This document shows, piece after piece, positions 1 through 12,124 of a DNA stretch of 64,000 nt. The notes under the pieces were generated by a model that saw nothing but the letters and a program-made list of their open reading frames with translations, was not told the origin of the DNA and did no database searches. The stretch's first letter is position 1; every line of letters begins with the position of its first letter. Both the position numbers and the translations under genes were made by a program. The stretch covers positions 1 to 64,000 of the forward strand of contig NZ_RWIJ01000013.1 of NCBI RefSeq assembly GCF_019805165.1. Direction: 5' to 3'. This DNA is from Azospirillum sp. 412522 (lineage in GTDB: Bacteria > Pseudomonadota > Alphaproteobacteria > Azospirillales > Azospirillaceae).

Positions 1-57
1 CTCGCCGAGAACCTCGACCCGTTGCAAGTCCCGTTCGCTCATCGTGATCCAGCCCAT
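1..57 (-). CDS. Transposase N-terminus (partial)
   Basis: Nineteen codons are visible, reading MGWITMSERDLQRVEVLGE from an ATG at 57. A GGGAGG ribosome-binding site lies six bases upstream. This start, with MSERDLxRxEVL, resembles the helix-turn-helix N-terminus of ISNCY (ISDol1/IS1202-type) transposases. The remainder lies left of the window, so completeness cannot be judged. The element end lies between this gene and the SDR gene at 310, so the insertion may have replaced or altered that gene's upstream region. Confidence 0.5.
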   Translation of the reverse strand, partial: MGWITMSERDLQRVEVLGE

Positions 58-92
58 CGCCAGCCTCCCAGCCGTCGAAAACCCGACGGAAG

Positions 93-136
93 ACTGACAC
101 TTCTATGTTGCGAGGGACTGACAGTTTAACTTTGCG
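93..136. repeat. Pair of 20-bp direct repeats at the IS end
   Basis: Copies at 93-112 and 117-136 share ACTGACA at the left and TTGCG at the right, with a few mismatches between. They lie between the transposase start and the presumed outer tip, as tandem transposase-binding sites do. Confidence 0.55.
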
Positions 137-309
137 CCTACAAACGGAAAACACATAACTAAGATTATGGAAAATAATATGATTCCCACTTGCGCCGGCT
201 TCTCTACTGCAATTTTGGATGCGTACGGTTTAGCGAATTCGAAAGCAAGAAGCAGATAGCCCGGACATGGTCGCTTTCGCGACGCTGGGGCCGTTCATCG
301 TAATGGGGA

Positions 310-1080
310 ATGGCAATGGGACAGCTCGAAGGAAAGATTGCAATCGTCACGGGTGCCAGCTCCGGAATCGGACTCGAGGCGGCACGGCTGTTTGCGGAAC
401 ATGGCGCAAAGCTCGTACTGGTCGCACGACGGCGTACTGAACTGGAAGAACTGGCGAACGATATCCGGAGAAAAGGCGGCGATGCTATTGCCGTTGCCGG
501 CAATGTTGCGGATGTCGAGGCCGCGCGCGAGGCCGTCCAAGTCGCCACGCGGCATTTCGGCGGTCTCGACGTTGCCTTCAATAATGCCGGCACCACCGGC
601 GCTCAATTACCGCTTCCCGATATGTCGGTAGACATGTGGCATGACGTGATCGACACCAACCTGACCAGTGCCTTCCATGCTGCCAAGCACCAGATTCCGG
701 CGATGCTCGCCCGTGGCGGCGGATCGTTGATCTTCACCTCGACATTCGTCGGCCACACCGTCGGCTTTCCCGGAATGGCCGCCTATGCGGCAAGCAAGGC
801 CGGGCTGATCGGCTTGGTGCGGGTGATCGCGGCAGAATATGGGCCGCGGAGCATCCGCGCCAACGCCTTGTTGCCGGGCGGCACCGACACCCCCATGGGC
901 CGAGCCGTCTCAAACACACCGGAAGCCCTGGCCTTCGTCCAAGGGCTCCATGCTCTGAAACGCCTCGCAACGCCGCGGGAGATCGCACAATCGGCGCTCT
1001 ATCTGGCGTCGGATGCGTCCAGCTTCACAACCGGGACCGCGCTGCTGGTGGACGGCGGTGTGTCGATCACCCAAACCTGA
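310..1080 (+). CDS. SDR family NAD(P)-dependent oxidoreductase
   Basis: This 256-residue protein has the classical short-chain dehydrogenase length and motif order. The dinucleotide-binding TGASSGIG is at residues 14-21 and NNAG at 91-94. The structural Asn is N117 and the catalytic residues are Ser144, Tyr159 and Lys163 (YAASK). Arginines 40-42 after the second strand suggest NADP(H). The C-terminal LLVDGG is typical of FabG-like members. The substrate cannot be read from the sequence. The ATG at 310 was chosen because MxxGQLEGK is a usual family start; a second ATG lies two codons later. The gene stands alone, downstream of an insertion-sequence end, so its promoter may lie in or near the element. 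Confidence 0.9.
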   Translation: MAMGQLEGKIAIVTGASSGIGLEAARLFAEHGAKLVLVARRRTELEELANDIRRKGGDAIAVAGNVADVEAAREAVQVATRHFGGLDVAFNNAGTTGAQLPLPDMSVDMWHDVIDTNLTSAFHAAKHQIPAMLARGGGSLIFTSTFVGHTVGFPGMAAYAASKAGLIGLVRVIAAEYGPRSIRANALLPGGTDTPMGRAVSNTPEALAFVQGLHALKRLATPREIAQSALYLASDASSFTTGTALLVDGGVSITQT

Positions 1081-1128
1081 CAGGGTAGGGCCGCTCGCCA
1101 GTCTCACCGACGAAACGGCCCACCTTCC

Positions 1129-2697
1129 CTACTCCGCCGCCTGAGGCCGCAGTGGCCGCACCACGTCGCCCCTGACGTTCATCGCCTTGGCAAGCGCATC
1201 GATACGGCGCTGGACCGCTTCGCCGGACGGGACGCTGCCGTCGTCGGGCAGGGTCAGAACCACCCGGCCATCGCCGACCTTCAGGCTGGTGCGCTCCAGC
1301 AGTGCCGTGGCGCCGCCCGACAGCGTATGGGCGAGACGCAGAGCCAAGCCCAGGACCAGCGCCTTCATGCCCTGCCCTTCCGTCACCAGCGTCCGGACCC
1401 GTGCGGTCAACGGCACGTCGATGGTTCCGGCATAACGGGCATGGGCGGCGAGCGCCAGGAAGGCGCGCTCGTCATGGTCCAGCGCCGGGAACGGATAGCG
1501 CAGGACACGCAGGAAGGCATGCTCGGCCCGGTAGTCGGGATGGTCGGCCCAGCCGACGTCGCTCAGCAGACAGGCGGCATGACGCAGGCGGATCGCGTTG
1601 TCGTCCTCACCCGCAAACAGCCCGGCGGTCCAGGACATCAACAAGCCCGGATCCCCCATCCGCACGAAGCGCTGCGCCCAGTCGGCTGCCGACGCCATCA
1701 GCGGGTCCTCGCGCTGGCCTTCCGGCGACAGCAGCGAATAGAGGTGTCCCTCCCGCAGGCCGTAGGCGGAGAAGACCAGCCTGGAAGGCTGGGCGATGCG
1801 CAGCAGCCGCTCCAGCACCAGCCCGGCGAAGGGCAGCGTATCGAGGCGGCGGCGCGATCCCGCCATCTTTTCCAGCGACGAGCGGCTCTGCCGGCCGATC
1901 AATCCGGTGAACTCCCGCGCGTCGGCGGAAGGGATGGTGTAGTGATGGATGATGTGCAGCGGATGGCCGGACTGCTCCATATGCAGCTTGGCGATGGCGC
2001 GCCAGCTTCCGCCGACCGGGTAGAAGGGCCGCCCCTTCATCGCCGGCAGCCAGGGCAACGATTCCAGATGCTGGTCGATCAGTTTGGTTGGACCGCCCTT
2101 GGTAGACCCGACTTCCATCAGCCTCAGCGGGCCGAGCGGCAGCGTGACCTGTTTGCCGATCACCCCGCGGTCGAGCGTCACCAGTTCCAGGCTGCCGCCA
2201 CCGAGGTCGCCGACGAGACCGTCGGCACCGGGCGTGCCGGACAGCACGCCCATGGCCGACAGCCGTGCCTCCTCCTCGCCGCTGATGACGCGGACGGTCA
2301 GGCCGGCCCGGCGGCCGATGGCCTCGACAAAAGCAGTGCCGTCGTTGGCGTCGCGCACGGCGGCGGTGGCGATCACGTCCAGCCTGCCGACCCTCATGCC
2401 CTGCGCCAGCGTGGCGAAGCGCTCCAGCGCCACCAAGCCCTGGGCGACGCCGTCAGGGTTCAGCACGCCGGCCTTTTCCACGCCGCGTCCCAGGCCGCAC
2501 AGAACCTTCTCGTTGAACAGGGCGAGGGGGGACCGGGTCAGCCCATCATAGACGACCAGACGGATCGAATTGGACCCGATGTCGATAACGCCGACGCGTT
2601 CCCCGGCGGACGCGGCGCCGAAACCGCCCCCGAAAGCATCGACGCCCGCCGGCCCCAAATCCCCTGGGATGGCAGCAGCGCGTTTGTCCTTGTTCAT
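1129..2697 (-). CDS. ppx: Ppx/GppA family exopolyphosphatase
   Basis: The enzyme releases orthophosphate from polyphosphate chain ends, or acts on pppGpp in GppA members. The protein belongs to the ASKHA fold. The phosphate-binding motif GVIDIGSNSIRLVVYD is near the N-terminus, GDLGGGSLELV forms the second phosphate loop, and a C-terminal HD-like helical domain follows; the total of about 520 residues fits the long Ppx type. It directly follows ppk. A GTG at 2724 overlaps the ppk stop as GTGA. The ATG at 2697 has GGGAG seven bases upstream and was preferred; the GTG would add nine residues. Co-transcription with ppk would couple synthesis and breakdown of polyphosphate. Confidence 0.92.
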   Translation of the reverse strand: MNKDKRAAAIPGDLGPAGVDAFGGGFGAASAGERVGVIDIGSNSIRLVVYDGLTRSPLALFNEKVLCGLGRGVEKAGVLNPDGVAQGLVALERFATLAQGMRVGRLDVIATAAVRDANDGTAFVEAIGRRAGLTVRVISGEEEARLSAMGVLSGTPGADGLVGDLGGGSLELVTLDRGVIGKQVTLPLGPLRLMEVGSTKGGPTKLIDQHLESLPWLPAMKGRPFYPVGGSWRAIAKLHMEQSGHPLHIIHHYTIPSADAREFTGLIGRQSRSSLEKMAGSRRRLDTLPFAGLVLERLLRIAQPSRLVFSAYGLREGHLYSLLSPEGQREDPLMASAADWAQRFVRMGDPGLLMSWTAGLFAGEDDNAIRLRHAACLLSDVGWADHPDYRAEHAFLRVLRYPFPALDHDERAFLALAAHARYAGTIDVPLTARVRTLVTEGQGMKALVLGLALRLAHTLSGGATALLERTSLKVGDGRVVLTLPDDGSVPSGEAVQRRIDALAKAMNVRGDVVRPLRPQAAE

Positions 2698-2720
2698 ACT
2701 ATCGCTCCCGTCACCCACCC

Positions 2721-4868
2721 TCACGACACCGCATGCAGCATCAGCCGCGGCGGCGTGCGCTTGTTGCTGAGCGCGCTGCCCCGGCCGGACAGGCTGGGGT
2801 TGGTCATGAAGTAATTATGGGCGCTGAACGCGTCCGGGCCAGCCTTGATCCGATGGTACACGCCATCGGAGCCCAGCTTCCAGGTGCTTGCATCGTCCTT
2901 CATGTTCGCGACCATGATCTGGTCGATCACCTGCTCATGCACTGTCGGGTTCTCGATCGGCACCAGCGTCTCGATCCGGCGGTCCAGATTCCGGGTCATC
3001 CAGTCGGCCGAGGAGATGAACACCTTGGCCTGGTTGCTGGGCAGGCCATGGCCGTTGCCGAAGCAGATGACGCGGCCATGCTCCAGGAAGCGGCCGACGA
3101 TGCTGCGCACCCGGATGTTCTCCGACAGTCCCTTGACCCCCGGACGCAGGCAGCAGATGCCGCGAATGATCATGTCGATCTGCACACCGGCCTGGGAGGC
3201 TTTATAGAGCTTGTCGATGATGAGCGGATCGACCAGGGAGTTCAGCTTCACCCAGATCGAGGCCGGGCGGCCGGCGGCGGCGTGGGCGATCTCCGCTTCG
3301 ATCAGGTCGGACAGGCGCTGTCGCAGGGTAATGGGGGCGATGGCGATCTTCTCCAGCACCTTCGGCGTGGCGTAGCCGGTCATAAAGTTGAACATGACGG
3401 CGGCGTCATGGCACAGCGCGGGGTCGCAGGTGAAGAAGGACAGGTCGGTATAGACCTTCGCCGTGATCGGGTGGTAGTTGCCGGTCCCGAAATGGACGTA
3501 GCTGCGCAGCGCCTTCTTCTCGCGCCGCACGACCAGCGACACCTTGGCGTGCGTCTTCAGATCGACGAAGCCGTAGACGACCTGGGCGCCGGCCCGCTCC
3601 AGGTCGCGCGCCCAGCGAATGTTGGCCTCCTCGTCGAATCGGGCCTTCAGCTCGACCAATGCCGTCACCGACTTGCCGGCCTCCGCCGCTTCGATCAGCG
3701 CGGCGACGATGGGGCTGTCCTTGCTGGTGCGGTAGAGCGTCTGCTTGATGGCGACCACCTGCGGATCGCGGGCGGCCTGCCGGATGAACTGCACCACGAC
3801 GTCGAACGACTCGTAGGGATGGTGGACGACGATGTCCTTGTGGCGGATCGCCGCGAAGCAGTCGCCGCCGAAGTCGCGGATCCGCTCAGGGAAACGGGCG
3901 TTGAAGGGACGGAAGACCAGATCGGGCCGCTCGTCGACGATCAACAGCTTGGTATCCGTCAGGCCGATCAGCCCGTCCAGAATGAAGACGTCATCCGACG
4001 CAACGTTCAGCTCATGCCGCAGGAATTCGCGCAGGTCGGCGGCCATGCCGCTGTCGGTGGCGAGCCGGATGACGCTGCCGCGGCGGCGGCGCTTCAAGGC
4101 GCTTTCGAAGGTGCGGACAAGGTCCTCCGCCTCTTCCTCGATCTCGATCTCGCTGTCGCGCAGGACGCGGAACACGCCGTGGGCCTTGACCTGGAAGGGA
4201 GGGAACAGGCGGTCGATGAACTGCATCACCACCTTTTCCAGCTGGATGAAGCGGATGTCCGATCCCGGCAGGCGCAGGAACCGTTCGAGCTGCGTCGGCA
4301 GCGGCACCAGCGCGTCGATGTGCCGGCCCTTGACCGGGTCGTGCAGTTGCAGAGCCAGCGAGAAGCCCAGATTCGGCAGGAACGGGAAGGGGTGGGCCGG
4401 ATCGACGGCGATCGGCGTCAGGATCGGGAAGATGTCGTCCAGGAACTTGGCTTCCAGCCAGTCCAGCTCGCCCTCGCTGAGGTCGGCGGGATCGACGACG
4501 GAGACGCCGGCCTCCCGCAGCTCGCCCTTCAGGGAGCGCCACATCGCCTGCTGGCTTTCCATCAGCGCGGCGATGCGCTGCTTCACCGCCACCAATTGCT
4601 GGGCCGGGGTCAAATTCTCGGGACTCGGCGTCTTCACGCCGGCCGCCACCTGCCCTTTCAGGCCGGCGACGCGGACCATGTAGAACTCGTCTAGGTTGCT
4701 GGCGGAGATCGACAGGAAGCGCAGCCGTTCCAGCAGAGGGTGATTCGGGTTTGCGGCCTCGTCCAGGACGCGCTGGTTGAAGGCCAGCCATGAAAGCTCC
4801 CGATTGATGAAGCGTTCCGGAGCGTTTGGCTCGATGACGACCGAATCGAGTTCCTGGAGATGCGTCAC
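2721..4868 (-). CDS. ppk: Polyphosphate kinase 1
   Basis: PPK1 reversibly transfers the ATP gamma-phosphate to polyphosphate through a phosphohistidine. The full domain order is present: an N-terminal [19 protein letters not shown], the head domain, and two phospholipase-D-like halves. Key motifs are [14 protein letters not shown], the autophosphorylated His in VDLKTHAKV, and [11 protein letters not shown] longer reading frame begins at 4961, but it has no ribosome-binding site and would overlap the likely promoter. The GTG at 4868 has AGAGG six bases upstream and gives 715 residues, the usual family length. It forms an operon with the downstream ppx. The divergent sixA and the CYTH-CHAD gene continue the phosphate theme. 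Confidence 0.93.
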   Translation of the reverse strand: MTHLQELDSVVIEPNAPERFINRELSWLAFNQRVLDEAANPNHPLLERLRFLSISASNLDEFYMVRVAGLKGQVAAGVKTPSPENLTPAQQLVAVKQRIAALMESQQAMWRSLKGELREAGVSVVDPADLSEGELDWLEAKFLDDIFPILTPIAVDPAHPFPFLPNLGFSLALQLHDPVKGRHIDALVPLPTQLERFLRLPGSDIRFIQLEKVVMQFIDRLFPPFQVKAHGVFRVLRDSEIEIEEEAEDLVRTFESALKRRRRGSVIRLATDSGMAADLREFLRHELNVASDDVFILDGLIGLTDTKLLIVDERPDLVFRPFNARFPERIRDFGGDCFAAIRHKDIVVHHPYESFDVVVQFIRQAARDPQVVAIKQTLYRTSKDSPIVAALIEAAEAGKSVTALVELKARFDEEANIRWARDLERAGAQVVYGFVDLKTHAKVSLVVRREKKALRSYVHFGTGNYHPITAKVYTDLSFFTCDPALCHDAAVMFNFMTGYATPKVLEKIAIAPITLRQRLSDLIEAEIAHAAAGRPASIWVKLNSLVDPLIIDKLYKASQAGVQIDMIIRGICCLRPGVKGLSENIRVRSIVGRFLEHGRVICFGNGHGLPSNQAKVFISSADWMTRNLDRRIETLVPIENPTVHEQVIDQIMVANMKDDASTWKLGSDGVYHRIKAGPDAFSAHNYFMTNPSLSGRGSALSNKRTPPRLMLHAVS

Positions 4869-4931
4869 GTCGACCTCTGAAATCTTGAAACCCAGAACGC
4901 CGGAGCCTGCCTTTGGGCGGCGCCGACGATC

Positions 4932-4937
4932 GTTATA
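4932..4937 (-). promoter_or_regulatory. Possible -10 element of ppk-ppx
   Basis: On the minus strand this reads TATAAC, about 64 bases upstream of the chosen ppk start. The same hexamer lies upstream of serS and prfC. No convincing -35 element was found here, so this is tentative. Confidence 0.25.
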
Positions 4938-5045
4938 TGGTGGGCAGACAGAGTATCCCATATGCGTTACGGTTTCAGGACTCCCATTTGGTTAAAACCG
5001 CGCCCTCGCCCAGCCCGTCCCCTTCCCTGCCGGTCGATTCCCGCC

Positions 5046-5564
5046 ATGAAGACGCTGTTCCTGCTGCGCCACGCCAAATCCTCCTGGGACGATCCGTCGC
5101 GGGGCGACCATGACCGTCCGCTGAACGCCCGCGGGGAGAAGGCGGCCACCCTGGTCGGCACCTGGCTGGGCAAGCATCACGCCCGCATCGACCTCGTGCT
5201 GTGTTCGACCGCCGTGCGGGCGGTCGAGACGCGCAAGCGGGTCATGGCGGCGATGGGTGCGCCCTATCCCCCGGTCGAGCATGAGCGTGGCCTGTATCTG
5301 TGCGGCGCCCGCACCCTGCTGGAACGGCTGCGCGACGTGCCGGATTCGGCGACCGGCCTGATGCTGGTGGCGCACAATCCCGACCTGCACGAGCTTGCCA
5401 ATTCCCTGACCGGCGGCGGCGACCATGGCCCGCGCCATGAGCTGGCCGACAAGTTCCCGACCGGAGCCTGTGCCGTCCTGGTCTTCGAGACGCTGCATTG
5501 GGCCGACCTGGAACTGGGCGCCGGCCGGCTGGTGGATTTTGTGCAGCCGCGTAAACTCTCTTAA
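5046..5564 (+). CDS. sixA: SixA-family phosphohistidine phosphatase
   Basis: This is a histidine phosphatase superfamily protein of 172 residues. The catalytic RHAKSSW motif (Arg8, His9) is at the very N-terminus, ARGEKAA follows, and the second catalytic His lies in MLVAHNPDLHE. E. coli SixA dephosphorylates phosphohistidine in phosphorelay and PTS proteins; the target here is unknown. The frame extends upstream to 4962, but the family begins directly with the phosphatase strand, so the ATG at 5046 was chosen despite a weak ribosome-binding site. It is divergent from ppk and is followed 83 bases later by the CYTH-CHAD gene on the same strand. Confidence 0.87.
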   Translation: MKTLFLLRHAKSSWDDPSRGDHDRPLNARGEKAATLVGTWLGKHHARIDLVLCSTAVRAVETRKRVMAAMGAPYPPVEHERGLYLCGARTLLERLRDVPDSATGLMLVAHNPDLHELANSLTGGGDHGPRHELADKFPTGACAVLVFETLHWADLELGAGRLVDFVQPRKLS

Positions 5565-5647
5565 CCTGCGACGGCGGTTGGGGTATCCAGGATTCACCTG
5601 AGTCATTCCGGGCCGCTCCCCGGCCAAATACGGGAGGATGCCGACCC

Positions 5648-7264
5648 TTGACCCCCGTCAGCCCACCCGCGATACCGCCCGGCAGTCAGCATTCCGGCGC
5701 CGACGCGCAGCCTTCCGCCTCCGCCTTCCGCGAGGTGGAACTGAAACTGCACGCGGCGCCGGCTGATCTGGCCCGGGTGGTGATGCTGCCAGGGCTGATG
5801 GCGGTAGCCGACGGCCCGGCGGCGACGCAGAGGCTGCGCACCGCCTATTTCGACACGCCCGACCTGAAACTGGCCGCCAACGGCGTGGCCCTGCGCGTGC
5901 GGCAGGAGGGCGACCGTTTCATCCAGACCCTCAAGACGGTCAACAGCGCCAGTCCCGGCGATTCCGCTGCCGTCGCGGTGCGGCGGGAATGGGATTGGGT
6001 CGTCGCGGGCGAGGCCGTCGACGTCGGCGTGCTGAGTGATCCCGCCGTCGCCGGACTGGTGCCGTCGGCGGCGCTCGACGCGCTCGACTGCCTGTTCATC
6101 ACCGATTTCCGCCGCACCACCCTGTTGCTGCGCCCCGATCCACTGACCGCGGTCGAACTCGCGGTGGACGATGGCGGCGTCTATGCCGGCGGCACCTCCC
6201 TGCCGATCAGCGAGGTGGAACTGGAACTGAAGGCCGGCAAGGTCGCGAGCCTGTTCGATCTGGCTTTGACCCTGCAATCCGCCGTCCCCATGCGCATCGG
6301 CACTGAAAGCAAGGCGGAGGCCGGGGTCCGGCTGGTCACGGGCAGGTCGCCGGGACCGGTCGAAGCCGAACCGCTCGGCCTGTCGCCGCTCACCACGGCG
6401 GCCGAGGCGTACCGCCACATCCTGCGTCAGGCGCTGCGCCAGTTTCTCGCCAACGAGTCCTGTGCCCTGGCCGGCGGCGACGTCGAGGGTCTGCACCGCA
6501 TGCGCGTCGCTCTGCGCCGACTGCGGATCGCTCACCGCTTCTTCGCGCCGCTCGTCGCCTCGCCCGAGGCCGACCGGCTGGTGGAGGAAAGCCGCGCACT
6601 GGCCAAGCGGCTTGGACCGGCACGCGGCTGGGACGTGCTGATGTCGGGCGTCATCGATCCGCTTCTTGCCAAACCCGGTCTGGCGCCGGACATCGACCGC
6701 GCGGCGCTGGACCGGCTGGCCTCGCTGGCACGTGCCGCCGGGGCCGGCCCGGCGCGGGAGGCTATGGCCGCGATCCTGGCACCTGGCTGCACCACCATGG
6801 TCCTGGCGCTTGCCGCCTGGCTGGAGCATGGGCGCTGGCTGTCGGAGGCGGACGGCGACCGGCGCATGGCGTTGTCCGCTCCGGTCACGACGCTCGCCGG
6901 CGGCTGGCTGTCGGCGCGGATGGCGAAGCTCGGCAAGATGGCGAAGCCGCCGGAGGATGCCAAGGGACGCGACAAGCTGCGGCGCCGGCTGCGCATGCTG
7001 CGCTATAGCGCCGACTTCTTCCGCGGACTCTATCCCGAGGCCGCCGCCCTGCCCTTCTTCGCGGCGCTGGACCCTTTGCAGGCGGCACTGGACGCCGATC
7101 AGGACGCCGTCACCGGCGCACGCATGCTGGGATCGCTGGCCGGGGCGGACCCGAAGACGGTCGCCGCGGTTGCCGCCTGGATCGACCGGCAGTCCGACAA
7201 GCGGCGCAGGACGCTGCCGGATCTCTGGAAGCGTTTCCGCGCGGTGCCGCCCTTCTGGTCATGA
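5648..7264 (+). CDS. CYTH and CHAD domain-containing protein
   Basis: The 538-residue protein has an N-terminal CYTH (triphosphate tunnel) domain at about 28-220, marked by the EVELKL metal-binding signature. A C-terminal CHAD domain (about 245-530) is His/Arg-rich, with [12 protein letters not shown] at its start. CYTH enzymes of this type hydrolyse inorganic triphosphate, and CHAD domains bind polyphosphate granules. Linkage to ppx and ppk supports a polyphosphate role. The start is TTG at 5648, with GGGAGGA nine bases upstream; the ATG at 5638 is out of frame. A strong hairpin terminator follows at 7318. Confidence 0.88.
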   Translation: MTPVSPPAIPPGSQHSGADAQPSASAFREVELKLHAAPADLARVVMLPGLMAVADGPAATQRLRTAYFDTPDLKLAANGVALRVRQEGDRFIQTLKTVNSASPGDSAAVAVRREWDWVVAGEAVDVGVLSDPAVAGLVPSAALDALDCLFITDFRRTTLLLRPDPLTAVELAVDDGGVYAGGTSLPISEVELELKAGKVASLFDLALTLQSAVPMRIGTESKAEAGVRLVTGRSPGPVEAEPLGLSPLTTAAEAYRHILRQALRQFLANESCALAGGDVEGLHRMRVALRRLRIAHRFFAPLVASPEADRLVEESRALAKRLGPARGWDVLMSGVIDPLLAKPGLAPDIDRAALDRLASLARAAGAGPAREAMAAILAPGCTTMVLALAAWLEHGRWLSEADGDRRMALSAPVTTLAGGWLSARMAKLGKMAKPPEDAKGRDKLRRRLRMLRYSADFFRGLYPEAAALPFFAALDPLQAALDADQDAVTGARMLGSLAGADPKTVAAVAAWIDRQSDKRRRTLPDLWKRFRAVPPFWS

Positions 7265-7317
7265 CCGACCCGCGCAGGGCGCCGGTGGCAATGGCGGCGG
7301 ACGCGCATATATCCTCA

Positions 7318-7358
7318 GCCGGCCGGAAGCGGGCCATCCGTTCCGGCCGGCCATTTTT
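7318..7358 (+). terminator. Intrinsic terminator after the CYTH-CHAD gene
   Basis: A perfect 11-bp inverted repeat (GCCGGCCGGAA at 7318-7328 and its complement at 7341-7351) with a 12-base loop is followed by CATTTTT. It separates the sixA/CYTH-CHAD unit from uvrA. Confidence 0.8.
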
Positions 7359-7412
7359 CGTCATGCGTCACTGCAGCTTGCCGCTTTCCATCCGGATAGG
7401 CTTCGGGTAAAA

Positions 7413-7421
7413 GAACACTCC

Positions 7422-7427
<6 letters not shown>
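7413..7427. promoter_or_regulatory. LexA (SOS) box over the uvrA start codon
   Basis: GAAC-ACTCCAT-GAAC matches the alphaproteobacterial LexA operator GAAC-N7-GAAC (GTTC-N7-GTTC on the other strand). The second half-site includes the G of the uvrA ATG. uvrA is a classical SOS gene, so the site makes biological sense. Confidence 0.7.
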
Positions 7428-10289
<2,862 letters not shown>

Positions 10290-10351
10290 ACAAACGGAAG
10301 CTGCGCCTTGTTCTCCCCTGCAGAGTTCGCATTGCATGGGAGAGGAGAGGC

Positions 10352-10549
10352 ATGAGCAAGACGCTTCTGACCGGTGTGGGGGCCGCCCTGGGTGCGGCCC
10401 TGCTGCTGGCGGCCTGCGGGTCCGACAAATCCACCACCAGCACGACGACCACCACGACCACCACCCCCGGCTATGGCTCGACCACCGTGGCGCCGGCCCC
10501 GACCGGCTCCACCACCGTCGAGCGCAGCACGACCACGAAGAGCGAGTGA
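10352..10549 (+). CDS. Small threonine-rich lipoprotein
   Basis: This is a 65-residue protein with a short signal peptide and a lipobox (LLLAAC, lipidated Cys22). It is followed by a low-complexity tail of Thr, Ser, Gly and Pro containing STTSTTTTTTTTP. The ATG at 10352 has GGAGAGGAGAGG directly upstream, a very strong ribosome-binding site. That supports it as a real gene despite the repetitive tail. The ACC/ACG run could be mistaken for coding noise, but the lipobox and ribosome-binding site agree in frame. No function is known. The tail could act as an extended periplasmic or surface spacer. Confidence 0.7.
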   Translation: MSKTLLTGVGAALGAALLLAACGSDKSTTSTTTTTTTTPGYGSTTVAPAPTGSTTVERSTTTKSE

Positions 10550-10626
10550 GCCCCAGCCTTGGTTTGACGTTTTCTGGCCAGATGTTCTGACTGAATCGAT
10601 GTCCTGACTGATTCCTGAACGACTTG

Positions 10627-10656
10627 CAGCCGGCCTTCTCTTAGGGGGGCCGGCTG
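10627..10656. terminator. Hairpin between the lipoprotein gene and trmFO
   Basis: A 9-bp perfect stem (CAGCCGGCC at 10627-10635 and GGCCGGCTG at 10648-10656) with a 12-base loop. The following bases are only moderately T-rich, so termination may be partial. Confidence 0.45.
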
Positions 10657-10758
10657 ATCTGTGTTTGATTGCCACCGTTTGAGGACTGTCGTTTTGGACA
10701 AAGACAGCCTAGATTGCGCGCAAATCGTCCGCAGTCATTTGCCTGGAATATCGTCTCT

Positions 10759-12102
10759 ATGACCGACACCCTTCGCCCCGTCCATGTCATCGGCGGCGGT
10801 CTCGCCGGCTCGGAAGCCGCATGGCAGCTCGCCTCCCGCGGCGTGCCCGTCGTGCTGCACGAGATGCGGCCGGTCCGTAAGACCGAAGCCCACGATACCG
10901 ACAAGCTGGCGGAGCTGGTCTGCTCCAATTCCTTCCGGTCTGACGACGCCGAGTACAACGCGGTGGGGCTGCTGCATGAGGAGATGCGGCGCTGCGGCTC
11001 GCTGATCCTGCGCTGCGCCGACGCGCACAAGGTACCGGCCGGCGGTGCGCTCGCCATGGATCGCGACGGCTTCGCCGATGCGGTGACGGAAGCCATCTCC
11101 ACCCACCCCCTCATCTCCATCCAGCGCGAGGAGGTCGCCGGCCTGCCGCCCGAGGACTGGGACAGCGTTATCGTCGCCACCGGCCCCCTGACCTCCCCGG
11201 CCCTGGCCGAGGCCGTGCGCACCCAGACCGGCGAGGAATCGCTGGCCTTCTTCGACGCCATCGCCCCCATCGTCTATCTGGAGAGCGTCGATCTGTCGAA
11301 GGCCTGGTTCCAGTCGCGCTACGACAAGCCCGGCCCCGGCGGCACCGGCAAGGACTACATCAACTGCGCCTTCGAGAAGGACGAATACCGCGCCTTCATC
11401 GACGCGCTGATCGTCGGCGAGAAGCTCGACTTCAAGGAATGGGAGAAGAACACTCCCTACTTCGAAGGCTGCCTGCCGATCGAGGTGATGGCGGAGCGCG
11501 GAGTCGACACCCTGCGCTACGGCCCAATGAAGCCGGTCGGCCTGACCAACCCGCACAAGCCGGAACGCCGTCCCTACGCCGTGGTCCAGCTGCGCCAGGA
11601 CAATGCGCTGGGCACCCTCTACAATCTCGTCGGCTTTCAGACCAAGCTGCGCCATGCCGAACAGATCCGCATCTTCCGGATGATCCCCGGCCTGGAAAAC
11701 GCCGAGTTCGCCCGGCTCGGCGGCATGCACCGCAACACCTTCCTGAACAGCCCGCGCCTGCTGGACGGAGCCCTGCGACTGAGGTCCCTGCCCCGCCTGC
11801 GCTTCGCCGGTCAGGTTACGGGCTGCGAGGGCTATGTCGAGAGCGCCGCCGTCGGCCTGCTCGCCGGCCGTTTCGCCGCTGCGGAGCGCCTGGGCCAGGA
11901 GATCAGCACGCCACCGGCGACCACGGCGCTCGGCGCCATCCTCGGCCACATCACCGGCGGGGCGGAGGCGGAGACCTACCAGCCGATGAACGTGAATTTC
12001 GGCCTGTTCCCGCCGGTGGACGACAAGATCCGGGGACGGGACCGCAAGCTGGCCTATACCCGCCGCGGACTGGCCGACCTGGACGGCTGGCTGAAGGGCT
12101 GA
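10759..12102 (+). CDS. trmFO: Methylenetetrahydrofolate--tRNA-(uracil-5-)-methyltransferase TrmFO
   Basis: TrmFO makes 5-methyluridine at position 54 of tRNA, using methylenetetrahydrofolate and FAD. The 447-residue protein begins with the FAD-binding [16 protein letters not shown] (residues 10-25) and the family-specific CSNSFRSDD (from Cys55). The E-M-R-P segment and [21 protein letters not shown] are also present. The frame is open upstream to 10669; the ATG at 10759 was chosen because the Rossmann strand starts seven residues in. It ends 22 bp from the convergent NDUFAF6-like gene. Confidence 0.95.
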   Translation: MTDTLRPVHVIGGGLAGSEAAWQLASRGVPVVLHEMRPVRKTEAHDTDKLAELVCSNSFRSDDAEYNAVGLLHEEMRRCGSLILRCADAHKVPAGGALAMDRDGFADAVTEAISTHPLISIQREEVAGLPPEDWDSVIVATGPLTSPALAEAVRTQTGEESLAFFDAIAPIVYLESVDLSKAWFQSRYDKPGPGGTGKDYINCAFEKDEYRAFIDALIVGEKLDFKEWEKNTPYFEGCLPIEVMAERGVDTLRYGPMKPVGLTNPHKPERRPYAVVQLRQDNALGTLYNLVGFQTKLRHAEQIRIFRMIPGLENAEFARLGGMHRNTFLNSPRLLDGALRLRSLPRLRFAGQVTGCEGYVESAAVGLLAGRFAAAERLGQEISTPPATTALGAILGHITGGAEAETYQPMNVNFGLFPPVDDKIRGRDRKLAYTRRGLADLDGWLKG

Positions 12103-12124
12103 CCGGCAGGCGGAGGCGCGGGCG

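Larger units (their letters stand above)
1..142 (-). mobile_element. End of an insertion sequence (ISNCY-like), truncated by the window edge
   Basis: The first 57 bases encode the start of a transposase-like protein on the minus strand. Outside it lie two similar 20-bp direct repeats (93-112 and 117-136). They share ACTGACA at one end and TTGCG at the other and are spaced 24 bp apart, as expected for transposase-binding repeats at an element end. The outer end is probably near 138-142, where the sequence reads ctaca, the complement of a TGTAG tip. The family assignment comes from memory of the transposase N-terminus. The other end and the target duplication are outside the window. Confidence 0.55.

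Noticed and set aside
10440..10475. ACC/ACG run as a microsatellite
   Set aside because: It lies in frame within a lipoprotein with a strong ribosome-binding site and codon variation among Thr codons.
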